This document shows positions 26,375-34,231 of a stretch of DNA of 34,231 nucleotides, piece by piece. Below the pieces are notes generated by a model, which did no database searches, was not told where the DNA came from, and saw only the letters and a list, made by a program, of their open reading frames with translations. Origin of the DNA: Christensenellaceae bacterium (GTDB lineage Bacteria; Bacillota; Clostridia; Christensenellales; DTU072); contig JAIRMA010000016.1 in NCBI GenBank assembly GCA_031259085.1, positions 1 to 34,231 on the forward strand, written 5' to 3'. The translations under genes and the position numbers were made by a program. Every line of letters starts with the position of its first letter. Position 1 is the first letter of the stretch.

Positions 26375-27442
26375 TTGAAAAATAACAGAAAGAAAATATT
26401 AGTGGTAGATGATATCGAAATCAATCGAGTCATTTTAAGCGATCTATTTTCAGACAAGTTTGATGTACTAGAAGCTGAAAACGGAAAGCAGGCATTAGAA
26501 TCTCTTGAACAAAACAAGCCTGAAATTTCGATAATCCTCTTAGATTTAATAATGCCAGTTATGGATGGGTTTGAGGTTCTACGCAGATTAAATGCTGATG
26601 GTACTATCAAAAATATTCCTATAATTTTAATTACTAGTGATAATGACGAAGAGAACACATTAATGGCATATGGTCTTGGTGTTTCTGATTTCATACGTAA
26701 GCCTTTTAATTCAGAAATCGTATTAAAACGCGTATATAACACAATAGATTTGTATTCATATAAAAACTATCTAGAACAAAAACTCATAGATCAACGCGAA
26801 GAATTACAAAAGCAGAACGAACGTATTAAACAATTCAATTTGTTTATAATGGATGCACTAAGCACGACTGTCGAATTTAGGAGCTTAGAGTCTGGTGAAC
26901 ATATTAAAAGGGTTAGATTACTTGTAAAGAACATATTAACTCAAATGGTTGAGTACTATCCTCTGTCATATGACGAAATTGAGAGTATATCTAGTGCCTC
27001 TGTTTTGCACGATATTGGAAAGATTGCAATACCAGACGCAATATTATTAAAGCCAGGGCCTCTTACAAAAGAGGAGTTTGAAATAATGAAAACTCATACC
27101 TTAAGAGGTTGTGAAATACTAGAGAGTCTTAACTATGTACAAGACAAAGATTACTACAAATATTGTTATGAAATATGCAGATATCATCACGAACGATGGG
27201 ATGGCCGCGGATACCCAGATAAATTAGTAGGCGATGCTATCCCGATATGGGCACAAGTTACTTCAATAGCTGATGTGTACGATGCTTTGACTAGTAAACG
27301 TGTTTATAAAGGAGCATATGCACATGATGAGGCCGTGTCTATGATATTGAGTGGTGAGTGTGGACAGTTTAATCCTAAACTTATTGACTCGTTCAAAAAA
27401 ATTAAAGATAAGCTAAAAGATGTGGTTTTGCATTTGGATTAA
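26375..27442 (+). CDS. Response regulator with HD-GYP phosphodiesterase domain
   Basis: 355 residues from TTG, chosen for AGGAG six bases upstream. Receiver domain at 6-122: Asp12-Asp13, the phosphorylation site Asp57 (LLDLIMP), Thr87 and Lys109. A helical linker, probably coiled coil, spans 131-155. HD-GYP domain at 160-350: GEH (His176), HDIGK (His212-Asp213), KTH (His241), HH at 271-272 and GYP at 279-281, all metal ligands intact. It should hydrolyse cyclic di-GMP to pGpG/GMP when phosphorylated. No histidine kinase is adjacent. The promoter is its own, and the gene precedes the membrane-protein cluster by 340 bases, so a functional link to it is only suggested by position. Confidence 0.92.
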   Translation: MKNNRKKILVVDDIEINRVILSDLFSDKFDVLEAENGKQALESLEQNKPEISIILLDLIMPVMDGFEVLRRLNADGTIKNIPIILITSDNDEENTLMAYGLGVSDFIRKPFNSEIVLKRVYNTIDLYSYKNYLEQKLIDQREELQKQNERIKQFNLFIMDALSTTVEFRSLESGEHIKRVRLLVKNILTQMVEYYPLSYDEIESISSASVLHDIGKIAIPDAILLKPGPLTKEEFEIMKTHTLRGCEILESLNYVQDKDYYKYCYEICRYHHERWDGRGYPDKLVGDAIPIWAQVTSIADVYDALTSKRVYKGAYAHDEAVSMILSGECGQFNPKLIDSFKKIKDKLKDVVLHLD

Positions 27443-27781
27443 CAATGATTGTAGACAACATAATTTTCATATACAACTAAATAATTGCAAAAATACATAA
27501 AGGTTAATTAATAAAATATTTTGCCTAAAAATAGCGCAATTGTTGTATAACATTAAGTATCAAATTTTCATACAGGCAAGAGCACATTGACCATGTTTTG
27601 TTTTGGATTAAAAGTTCAATACAGAATTGAGAGTAATTTTTTTTGTAATTAGTGAATATTTTGAAAATTTTATGTTGAATTTAATATTTAATATTGAATT
27701 TTTGTGCATTGTGTGATAAACTATTAATACACTTGTTTCAGTGGCTTAAATAGTTAAACAGTTAAGTCTAAAGGAGCTAGC
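27443..27781 (+). other. 339-base intergenic region before the membrane-protein cluster
   Basis: AT-rich with no ORF of note. It should contain the promoter of the following gene. TTGAAT at 27694 and the TGATAAACTATTAAT run at 27714-27728 are possible elements, but no pair has correct spacing. No convincing terminator for the HD-GYP gene was seen. Confidence 0.4.
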
Positions 27782-28945
27782 ATGGCAGGAAACCAACAAA
27801 ATATAAGACCGAGAACAGCGCCACCTCCGTTCCCAGGGCGCCAGCCTCAGATGGGGCCTCGTCCGTATGCCAATACTCCACGAGGGGGTTATCAACGTCC
27901 TGGTGTTAAGCCTGCGGGTAAATCTACTACGCCTGTGCAGACGCTAAGTGCAAAAAAGCAACGAAAGATAGCAAGGGCACGCAAAAAGGAACGTGACTAT
28001 TTTTATGTAATGAGAAAAGGCATCTGTCTCTTTATATTTTTATTTTGTTTAGTAATCATAGCTGTGAGTGATGTTGGATTTGTGCCTTTAGAAGGCTTGC
28101 CTGTCGAGGTTAATAAGTTTACTGCAATACTTGCAAAACCTGATTACACACCTCTTGATCAGCGCGAAGTCGCGGCTGCAGAAGAAGATGGTGATGAAGA
28201 GTCAGATGAGGCTGTTGAATACGTACCAAAAGATGTATATATTTCACTTGCTGATTTGTTTTATGGGGCGGCTGCCCAACTAAAGATTTTGGAGGCGCCT
28301 GAATCATCATTAGTAGGTGTAACCTTTTATAACGATACACTAGATAAAATTGTAGCTAAAGCTGAAGGCTCTGATGATATGTTGACTACGCTTGCTCCAC
28401 ATGTTTTTAGATATGTACCCATAGTAGCCGTTGTCGCATTTAACTTGTTAATCATCTCTTTATTATTTGCTTTATTTGGGATGTTTGGGAAAAGGATATT
28501 TAAATTTGGGCTCATTAGTTTAGTGGTTCTAATTGCTTGTGTTGGGATGTTAACTTTTGGTTTAGCTGGGTTTGGCGCATATTATGTGCCAGTTGCAGAA
28601 GAAGTGCCTGATGAGATTATTGATGAGCCACAAGAAAGTCTCTTAATCCCGTCAAATGCCGAAGGTGATGAGGTTGAGGATCCAGATCAAGATACAGAGA
28701 CTGGAGAGACTGAAACTGATGATGAAGAAGAGAAAGTTCAAAGCACCATTGATTTTACAAATCTAATGTCTTTTATAAAGGGAGCATTCCCAACTATTCC
28801 TGCAACTGAAGCTGAGGCAACACCTGATGCGCCCGTTGTGACCGCTGGAGTTGGATTTCTAGCCCTAATAGGCGGTGGGATATTAATCTTTATCCTATCA
28901 ATTTTTGCAAAAAAGAAAATACCATACGCTATATTTGATAGATAA
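27782..28945 (+). CDS. Four-helix membrane protein with proline/arginine-rich N-terminus
   Basis: 387 residues; AAAGGAG six bases before ATG. No family recognised. Residues 1-60 are rich in Pro, Arg, Gln and Gly (PPPFPGRQPQMGPRPY) and presumably cytoplasmic, with a basic stretch (KKQRKIARARKKER) just before the first membrane helix. Membrane helices are at about 78-100, 210-233, 240-265 and 357-378. The loop at 110-205 holds an acidic run (EEDGDEESDEAVEYVP), and a second very acidic region is at 275-325 (DEVEDPDQDTETGETETDDE). It is first of a group of similar-topology genes. It lacks the QLTPIV segment of its four downstream neighbours but shares their proline-rich tail-then-helices layout. 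Confidence 0.75.
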   Translation: MAGNQQNIRPRTAPPPFPGRQPQMGPRPYANTPRGGYQRPGVKPAGKSTTPVQTLSAKKQRKIARARKKERDYFYVMRKGICLFIFLFCLVIIAVSDVGFVPLEGLPVEVNKFTAILAKPDYTPLDQREVAAAEEDGDEESDEAVEYVPKDVYISLADLFYGAAAQLKILEAPESSLVGVTFYNDTLDKIVAKAEGSDDMLTTLAPHVFRYVPIVAVVAFNLLIISLLFALFGMFGKRIFKFGLISLVVLIACVGMLTFGLAGFGAYYVPVAEEVPDEIIDEPQESLLIPSNAEGDEVEDPDQDTETGETETDDEEEKVQSTIDFTNLMSFIKGAFPTIPATEAEATPDAPVVTAGVGFLALIGGGILIFILSIFAKKKIPYAIFDR

Positions 28946-28970
28946 GAATTGTTTTAGGAGAATAAATAAG

Positions 28971-29183
28971 ATGGCAAAAAAGAACAAGAAACGATCGAAT
29001 GAGCTAATTGCTGAAAATGCTAATAATAGCAACGTTCCACCTCGTTTTTCTGCATCATTCAAAACAATTAATAATTGTGGCCCTGTGCCTGTTGCAAAGC
29101 CTGCAGATTTTATACAGTTAACACCAATTGTACAAACGATAGTTGATGTTCATGTCATTCAATATGAGGATAGTGAAGAATAA
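28971..29183 (+). CDS. Small soluble protein with QLTPIV motif
   Basis: 70 residues from ATG 28971, chosen over an ATG at 28905 inside the previous gene because AGGAG lies about eleven bases upstream. It has a basic N-terminus (AKKNKKRSN), no membrane helix, and near the C-terminus the shared segment FIQLTPIVQTIVDVHVIQY. The second half of that segment departs from the FVPY form of its neighbours. An acidic end (EDSEE) closes it. No known family. It starts 25 bases after the first membrane protein and is followed 86 bases later by the next gene, so it is probably co-transcribed. Confidence 0.65.
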   Translation: MAKKNKKRSNELIAENANNSNVPPRFSASFKTINNCGPVPVAKPADFIQLTPIVQTIVDVHVIQYEDSEE

Positions 29184-29269
29184 TTGTTAGAGTGGTTTTT
29201 AAAATTAGTAAATAAATTGACCAAAAGGTTAAGTTATATAAAATAAAGTAAAGGAGCGATAGTGACAAT

Positions 29270-30076
29270 ATGAGAAAAGAAGATAAATTCCCTGCTCAAT
29301 TGGCATCGTCAGCCACTAACCAAACAATTGATAGTGGCCAAACAAGAATTAGAACTGCTTCAATCAGGAAAATGCCTGTGTCTGAGCCATTTCCCGTATT
29401 GCCTGCATCTGTGCACATACAATTGACACCAATAGTACAGCCTGTTACATTTGTTCCGTATTCATCACAACAACAGCCATTGTTGACTTTTGATGGAATG
29501 GACGATGCAATGACGGCTGGCCAGCTAGATGGCTACAATGGTCAATATGATGGATACTATGATAATTACGATACTAGTCAGGGAGTTACGAAAAAAAGGA
29601 GAAAAGGTGGTACCTCACTTTTACTAATTTTGTTATCGTTACTAACTCTTGCGGTTTTGATCATTGGCAACTTTGTGTCTGCTGTCGTCGATTATACTGC
29701 AGTTATGGTCATCAATGAAGAAAAAGTTACAGCATACAAGCTGGTGACAGATCTATTTTTGAAGGATTTTGCTTTTGATGCTTTGTTCTCTAGTGATCAA
29801 AACATATTAACCTTAGGGCTAGCCGCTACTGCTGTTTTTTCTGCTTTGACATTCCTATTGTCCTTATTTAATTTTGGAACAGGTGGCGCGCCTCTTGCTA
29901 CTAAATTGACATCAACTTTAGCGTTCATAGGTGCTGCCTTTTATTTAGCATACGGGATGGTCAAAAAAGTTGAATTAGGCATGGGAGCATATATTGTTTT
30001 AGGTATTACAGCACTCATGACAATTATTGTCTTTGTTGTAAAACGATACAGGCCTAAAAAGGATAATGCAGGCTAA
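29270..30076 (+). CDS. Four-helix membrane protein with QLTPIV motif
   Basis: 268 residues; AAGGAG lies 13 bases upstream of the ATG, a slightly long spacing. Residues 1-105 are cytoplasmic-like, with IQLTPIVQPVTFVPYSS at about 50-66, then a Q-rich stretch and a Tyr/Gly/Asp-rich linker (DGYNGQYDGYYDNYD). A basic KKRRKGG precedes the first of four helices at about 115-137, 177-200, 205-230 and 236-258. The C-terminus is basic (KRYRPKKD). No family is recognised. The 330-residue protein two genes on has the same plan, so they are probably distant paralogues. Confidence 0.72.
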   Translation: MRKEDKFPAQLASSATNQTIDSGQTRIRTASIRKMPVSEPFPVLPASVHIQLTPIVQPVTFVPYSSQQQPLLTFDGMDDAMTAGQLDGYNGQYDGYYDNYDTSQGVTKKRRKGGTSLLLILLSLLTLAVLIIGNFVSAVVDYTAVMVINEEKVTAYKLVTDLFLKDFAFDALFSSDQNILTLGLAATAVFSALTFLLSLFNFGTGGAPLATKLTSTLAFIGAAFYLAYGMVKKVELGMGAYIVLGITALMTIIVFVVKRYRPKKDNAG

Positions 30077-30138
30077 TTAGATTTTAAACACAAAGAGTTT
30101 TAACTATAAATCCATACCAAAAAAATATATATTATGTA

Positions 30139-30167
30139 TTGTATTTATGTGATAAATGGTATATAAT
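30139..30167 (+). promoter_or_regulatory. Internal promoter of the motif cluster
   Basis: TTGTAT, 17 bases, TATAAT, with the expected start about 25 bases before the ATG at 30199. It would give the last part of the cluster transcription of its own. Confidence 0.6.
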
Positions 30168-30198
30168 ATAACTTAAATTCTTGAAAGGAGAGAATCAT

Positions 30199-30579
30199 AT
30201 GCGTAAACGCGCAAAAGAACAGATTATACCACAAAGCACCGTGATAAGATCATCTGAAGGATTAAGGCAACCACAAACAGGGCCAAATCCGTCTGTACAA
30301 CAATCTGGCAATGCCCCTTATAGGCTACCTACAAGTGGTTTATTTGATGTTTCAACAAATGGTATGCCAATGGGTCTCCCACGATACACCTCGATTGATG
30401 ATTATGGACGCATTTACACTCCAGTTATGACATTTGGTCCACAGCCAAACAGTGCGCCTGTTCCAATCCCGATCCCGTCTCAGATCGTTCAGTTAACGCC
30501 AATAGTTTCACCTGTTGCGTTTGTTCCGTATTCTACTCAGAATCAGGGTTTGTATCAGTTTGATGAAGTTTATGATTAA
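30199..30579 (+). CDS. Small soluble proline-rich protein with QLTPIV motif
   Basis: 126 residues from ATG 30199; the TTG at 30181 is rejected because AAAGGAGAG lies between the two and serves the ATG. It has a basic N-terminus, a long Pro/Gln/Asn/Ser-rich body with no membrane helix, and at 92-125 the shared segment IVQLTPIVSPVAFVPYSTQN followed by QFDEVYD. It ends a few residues after the segment, so the segment is C-terminal here while it precedes membrane helices in its neighbours. No family recognised. Confidence 0.7.
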   Translation: MRKRAKEQIIPQSTVIRSSEGLRQPQTGPNPSVQQSGNAPYRLPTSGLFDVSTNGMPMGLPRYTSIDDYGRIYTPVMTFGPQPNSAPVPIPIPSQIVQLTPIVSPVAFVPYSTQNQGLYQFDEVYD

Positions 30580-30607
30580 TAATCCAAAGTAAAGGATGGT
30601 AAAAATA

Positions 30608-31603
30608 ATGGATATAAAATCTAACCCTATGTTTAACACTGCTCCTGTGTCGCCTGAGCATCAGCAACCTGGTAAATGGGTTCCAGTAGACACATCAACT
30701 TTGGGTTTTTCTTTGCAGGGGCATCCAAATCAAATAGTCAATGGACCTGATGGTTTTATGTATAGGATAGGCGGAGCTCCTCAAGATCCACAAAGTGTCG
30801 GGTTGCCAGGTAGTGCAGCAAATGCTATACCTACTCCTCCTAACATTGTACAGATGCCCCCAATAGTGCAACCTATTGCATTAGTGCCGTATACATCACT
30901 AAATCAACCACTATTGCAGTATGATCCTTATTCTAGGCCACAAGAGCCAAAACTGGAGACAGTGCTACCTACGTATGACAAAAAACCATACAGGGCTGTT
31001 AGCTTGACTGCATTAATTTTTGCGGCACTTGGAATAGTGGCATTGCTTCTATCATTCGTCTCATCGTTTGTTCAAACAACAAATCGAAATGCATTTGAAT
31101 TTGGCGGTATAGATTCAATCAAAACATTATTAGTTAATTTCAATATAATAGATGAGGGATCAGCCCCTGTTTATTATACGTCAATATGGAAGGCTAATAG
31201 TGAGGCTAGCACAATGACAAAAATCGTTTCTTACGCGCTACCAGTTCTCATTATTGTTGCTATTGTTTTCTTTATGTTATTATTTATTAAATATTTCAAG
31301 AGAATAATCGAAAAGAAATCACCGCGTTCATTTAGTGTTCTAGCCTTAATAAATCTAATCTTGTGTTTAGCTATTGGAATGTGTTTATACATAATTGCAA
31401 AAGGCGAGAGTGGCGGATCGACCACAATCACGGATTTCATAATGTTTAAAGGTTTGGTTAAACCAGGGATTGGTTTAATAATAGCCTTGGTAGCTTCACT
31501 AGCTTTATTAATTGTACCTTTGTTTGCTAAAGCATATCAATTCAAGTTAGAAGATCCATCTAACGTAGGTGAGGCTTTCCAATCATATGTCATAAATCCT
31601 TAA
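30608..31603 (+). CDS. Four-helix membrane protein with QLTPIV-like motif
   Basis: 331 residues from ATG 30608; the ATG at 30596 would lie on the ribosome site AAAGGA itself. Residues 1-130 are cytoplasmic-like and proline-rich, with IVQMPPIVQPIALVPYTS at about 78-95, then LNQPLLQYDPYSR. Four helices follow, at about 135-160, 205-233, 245-268 and 285-310, with a loop of 45 residues after the first. No family recognised. Architecture matches the 268-residue protein upstream. A terminator follows at 31624. Confidence 0.72.
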   Translation: MDIKSNPMFNTAPVSPEHQQPGKWVPVDTSTLGFSLQGHPNQIVNGPDGFMYRIGGAPQDPQSVGLPGSAANAIPTPPNIVQMPPIVQPIALVPYTSLNQPLLQYDPYSRPQEPKLETVLPTYDKKPYRAVSLTALIFAALGIVALLLSFVSSFVQTTNRNAFEFGGIDSIKTLLVNFNIIDEGSAPVYYTSIWKANSEASTMTKIVSYALPVLIIVAIVFFMLLFIKYFKRIIEKKSPRSFSVLALINLILCLAIGMCLYIIAKGESGGSTTITDFIMFKGLVKPGIGLIIALVASLALLIVPLFAKAYQFKLEDPSNVGEAFQSYVINP

Positions 31604-31623
31604 AGTCTAAGTAGTACATAATT

Positions 31624-31672
31624 AAAAACAGCAGGAGTTGACAACATTTTGACAATAGCATGCTGTTTTTTT
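31624..31672 (+). terminator. Probable terminator of the motif cluster
   Basis: AAAAACAGCA pairs with TGCTGTTTTT over a 27-base loop, and the second arm continues as a run of T (31666-31672). It starts 21 bases after the stop at 31603. The loop is longer than usual and contains TTGACAA twice (31639 and 31649). Confidence 0.6.
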
Positions 31673-31811
31673 GTCATATTGTTAGTATATTGCTAAAAAA
31701 GTCTTTATATTAATTATAACTAAAAACTTAAGTTTAGTATTTAACCAATAAATGGATTTTGCTAAATTTCTTAATAGATGGTTGCTAGATCAGATACAGT
31801 TAATTCTGCTA

Positions 31812-31839
31812 TTGATTTTTGCATGGAATGTGTTATAAT
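31812..31839 (+). promoter_or_regulatory. Promoter of the CvpA-like gene
   Basis: TTGATT, 16 bases, TATAAT, with TGT just before the -10 (extended -10). The expected start is near 31846, leaving a leader of about 110 bases before ATG 31957. Confidence 0.65.
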
Positions 31840-31848
31840 TATACAGTA

Positions 31849-31867
31849 GTAATTTGATTCAAATTAC
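31849..31867. promoter_or_regulatory. Palindrome at the start of the CvpA-like transcript
   Basis: GTAATTTGA-T-TCAAATTAC, a perfect 9+9 palindrome with one central base, nine bases after the -10 box. Its place over the first transcribed bases is typical of a repressor operator. A leader stem is less likely because the centre is too short to loop. Confidence 0.55.
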
Positions 31868-31956
31868 TTGATTGATTGTTTGTGTTTTTGGATGTTTCTT
31901 GGCACAAAGTTATTATTGGTAAAGTCACGAGTGTTGTGACACGAGGAGTATTAATT

Positions 31957-32799
31957 ATGTTTCTTGCCGCAGTTACAGATAATATTAAACTTACAGGCAT
32001 ATTAATAGATGCGGTCGTAATCGTACTTACTATAATAGTTGCACTAATTTGTTCGAAAGTAGGTTTTTTAAAGATTTTTAAAGGATTATTAGCTGCTGTA
32101 TTGACAATAATTCTTGCAGTTATGTTGATTAATCCAATTCATACTGTGTTAAAGGATAGCACTCAGTGGGAGTCTGACCTTTCTAATTCGCTTGCAACAC
32201 CTTTAGGCTCTGCTCTTAAAATAGATTCATCCTTTACATTGCGATATATACCAGAAGAGGCAGCCACTGAAGGGAGCCCTGTGGGGATTGTGTTCACTGA
32301 AGGGTCTACTGTCATAAGCATAGATGATCTTGAATCTGATGGCAATTTATTTGATTTCAGAAAAACCGCAATTAAACATCTGGTATTACCTCAAGCTGAA
32401 AAATACTTCGATGACACCCCTGAAGGCACTGTTAATGTTCTTAAAACACTAGCAGATAACGTGAGTTATATAATCATGATTGTAGGAATATTTATTGTTC
32501 TTGCAATCATATTAAGAATTGTAATTGGCATTATCCTAGCAATCATGAAAAAGCTAATTGCTAGATTTTACCTTATTCATTTTGTGGATCATTTGATTGG
32601 TTTTGTTGCTGGAATAGCTTTCGTGATTGGGTTTGTTTATGTAATACTAGGTGTTCTCAAGGCTTTTGACGGGAGATCGTTCATGGACCAAATTAAAACT
32701 GGAATTGAATCTACGTCACTGGTTAAATATTTATACAATGAAAATTTATTAACACCAATAATCCAAGGGTTTGTTGATAAAATATTCGAAAAGAAATAG
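31957..32799 (+). CDS. CvpA-like membrane protein
   Basis: 280 residues from ATG 31957, chosen over a TTG at 31876 because GAGGAG lies eight bases upstream. Helices are at about 15-35, 43-65, 182-210 and 220-255. A stretch of about 100 residues outside the membrane lies between helices two and three (NPIHTVLKDSTQWESDLSNS to VNVLKTLADN). The first two helices and the ending IARFYLIHFVDHLIGFVAGI recall the CvpA/colicin-V-production family. That family is loosely defined, so the name is tentative. It has its own promoter and palindrome and is followed after 20 bases by the partial gene at the window end, so the two form an operon. Confidence 0.65.
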   Translation: MFLAAVTDNIKLTGILIDAVVIVLTIIVALICSKVGFLKIFKGLLAAVLTIILAVMLINPIHTVLKDSTQWESDLSNSLATPLGSALKIDSSFTLRYIPEEAATEGSPVGIVFTEGSTVISIDDLESDGNLFDFRKTAIKHLVLPQAEKYFDDTPEGTVNVLKTLADNVSYIIMIVGIFIVLAIILRIVIGIILAIMKKLIARFYLIHFVDHLIGFVAGIAFVIGFVYVILGVLKAFDGRSFMDQIKTGIESTSLVKYLYNENLLTPIIQGFVDKIFEKK

Positions 32800-32819
32800 G
32801 CCTCAGTTTTGGAGATGAT

Positions 32820-34231
32820 ATGAAAAGTTTCTTTAGTTTTTTAATTGGTATATTAGTTGGCATCGCGCTTTTAGTGGGGAGTGTTGGATTAGTTGGTTAC
32901 TTAGTGCTATCATCTTACACAGTAGGCGATGTTGCTGATGTTTTAGGGGTCGATAAAGAAAAAACTGGATTAACTGACGATGAATTAGCGTATGAAATCA
33001 TAAACTCAATATTTCCGTTACTAAATTCTTTTAGTGACATAATGAATATGACCGTTGAACAATTTGAATCAACGATAGGTACAAGAGCACTTTCCTCATT
33101 TTTAGTTGCCACATTTGGGGCTGACGCAACAACTCTTAGGAGTGGGAAGTTGTCTAATATAATGGAAAACACACTAAAATCATTATCATTAGGCCCAATT
33201 GTTAACGCTTTAAGAATTGAGCTTCCTAAGGACATCCCTCTATTTAGCGATCCAGATTTCTTGAACAAACCATTGGTTGGTCAATTTTCATCATTTAATG
33301 ATATTAGGATTGATCAGTTAGTTGAAATAGTTTATGATGATGATGCTACTGATGAGAATAAAGCTAGTGATAAAATATTACAAAAACTAGGAAAGCTTAC
33401 TATTGAAGAGTTGAAAGGCGATAGTATAATGGAAACGATAGGTGATATGGAGCTAGGCGATATCATCGATGAATCCGAAAATGAGGACTCAATCCTCAAC
33501 AATCTCAGAGGATACAAAATCAGTGAATTATCTACAGCTATTGATAATATGCCTATCACAGATGTATTTACAATAAATGAAAACAGCAACATGGTGCTCC
33601 AAAATCTAAAAAACGGCAAATACGATGGTGGAGAGGATGGTAAGCCTGTTACGATAAGTCAAATTGACAAAGCATTGCCATCTGCCATTGAAAATTGTGT
33701 AATAGGTGATTTTTTAGGCGAACAAACCAGTAATGAAGAACGCATTTTAACATCCCTTAGAGGAACACAACTAAATTCAACAGATATGAATAATAAAATT
33801 AAGAGTCTTACTTTAGCTGATATGTTTGAAAACTACGACGTGGGATTTTTAGGGCTTGTTCCTCCAGAGACAACATTAAATGGTTTGTCAGGTGCTATCC
33901 AAAAGCCTATTACTGAAACCTCGATGTATAGGTTAGAAAAGGTCGGGATATACGAATTTGATTTAGAAAACAAAAATGAACGTGTTAAATCTGTATTTTA
34001 TAATTCAACTACTCAGGGCGTTTTAAAAACTTATCTTAATATTATTACTGATCCTGGTAGTATTCTTAATAGTACAACAGGTACCTCATTCGAAATATCA
34101 GAGAGTATTTCAAATTTTACAGATTGGATGAATAACCTTGACGATAAACCTGGAGATGGGGACACGTTGATTTTAACTGAAGACATTAGTTTTTCAAATG
34201 ATAGTGATGAACCTTTTATAATAACTGTAGC
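32820..34231 (+). CDS. Large membrane-anchored repeat protein (3' partial)
   Basis: ATG 32820 with GGAG a few bases upstream. The frame is open for 470 codons to the right edge. Residues 5-32 form one membrane helix (FFSFLIGILVGIALLVGSVG), so the rest is probably outside the cell. At least three repeats of about 30-35 residues follow with the pattern ILxxLxG-x-(T/K/Q)IxxL...ITDxF: near 33375-33468, 33491-33570 and 33743-33829. The segments ILNNLRGYKISEL and ILTSLRGTQLNST are the clearest. No enzyme motif and no known domain name. It follows the CvpA-like gene by 20 bases. Such repeats suggest an elongated surface or scaffold protein; that is inference. Confidence 0.7.
   Translation, partial: MKSFFSFLIGILVGIALLVGSVGLVGYLVLSSYTVGDVADVLGVDKEKTGLTDDELAYEIINSIFPLLNSFSDIMNMTVEQFESTIGTRALSSFLVATFGADATTLRSGKLSNIMENTLKSLSLGPIVNALRIELPKDIPLFSDPDFLNKPLVGQFSSFNDIRIDQLVEIVYDDDATDENKASDKILQKLGKLTIEELKGDSIMETIGDMELGDIIDESENEDSILNNLRGYKISELSTAIDNMPITDVFTINENSNMVLQNLKNGKYDGGEDGKPVTISQIDKALPSAIENCVIGDFLGEQTSNEERILTSLRGTQLNSTDMNNKIKSLTLADMFENYDVGFLGLVPPETTLNGLSGAIQKPITETSMYRLEKVGIYEFDLENKNERVKSVFYNSTTQGVLKTYLNIITDPGSILNSTTGTSFEISESISNFTDWMNNLDDKPGDGDTLILTEDISFSNDSDEPFIITV

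Overview
The window looks like chromosomal DNA from an AT-rich, low-GC Gram-positive bacterium, probably a clostridial member of the Bacillota. The support is strong purine-rich Shine-Dalgarno sites (AAAGGAG), frequent TTG and GTG starts, sigma-A-type promoters, an ffh-rpsP pair, electron-bifurcating NfnAB, a PadR/HAAS-type pair and an HD-GYP response regulator. I cannot place the genus. No rRNA, tRNA, CRISPR array or insertion sequence was recognised.

Bases 1-13831 (+ strand) hold one very tightly packed operon. Neighbouring genes are 1-12 bases apart or overlap by 1 base. I read it as a type 4 BREX phage-defence system: brxP (PAPS-reductase-like, with Fe-S motifs), a BrxC-type giant ATPase, PglZ and a BrxL AAA+ protein. 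The PglX methyltransferase of other BREX types is not seen in the window. A large unrecognised protein, cut by the left edge, precedes brxP. A 65-residue zinc-ribbon protein and a complete cysteine desulfurase follow brxL. A PAPS-reductase-like enzyme together with a dedicated cysteine desulfurase parallels DndC/DndA of DNA phosphorothioation, so sulfur-based DNA marking is the natural hypothesis. The BrxL here appears to lack the C-terminal Lon-protease domain.

Bases 13900-20200 hold a membrane-anchored polysaccharide-deacetylase-like protein that has lost most of its catalytic motifs, the nfnA-nfnB pair on the minus strand, a long AT-rich stretch with a small XRE regulator, the decayed 3' part of a DUF4143-type ATPase gene, and a PadR regulator with its membrane partner. 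Bases 20216-25479 (minus strand) carry housekeeping and transport genes: ffh, rpsP, a diaminopimelate-decarboxylase-like gene and an RND/MMPL transporter.

Bases 26268-34231 (+ strand) start with an HD-GYP response regulator behind a near-consensus promoter. A run of small and membrane proteins of unknown function follows. Four consecutive ones share a conserved segment of about 25-30 residues (consensus core VQLTPIVxPVxFVPY) in otherwise dissimilar proteins. Two of these are short soluble proteins and two are four-helix membrane proteins, which suggests a shared docking or assembly signal. The cluster ends with a CvpA-like membrane protein and a large repeat-containing membrane-anchored protein cut by the right edge. 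The BREX operon and this motif-sharing cluster are the two parts most worth following up.
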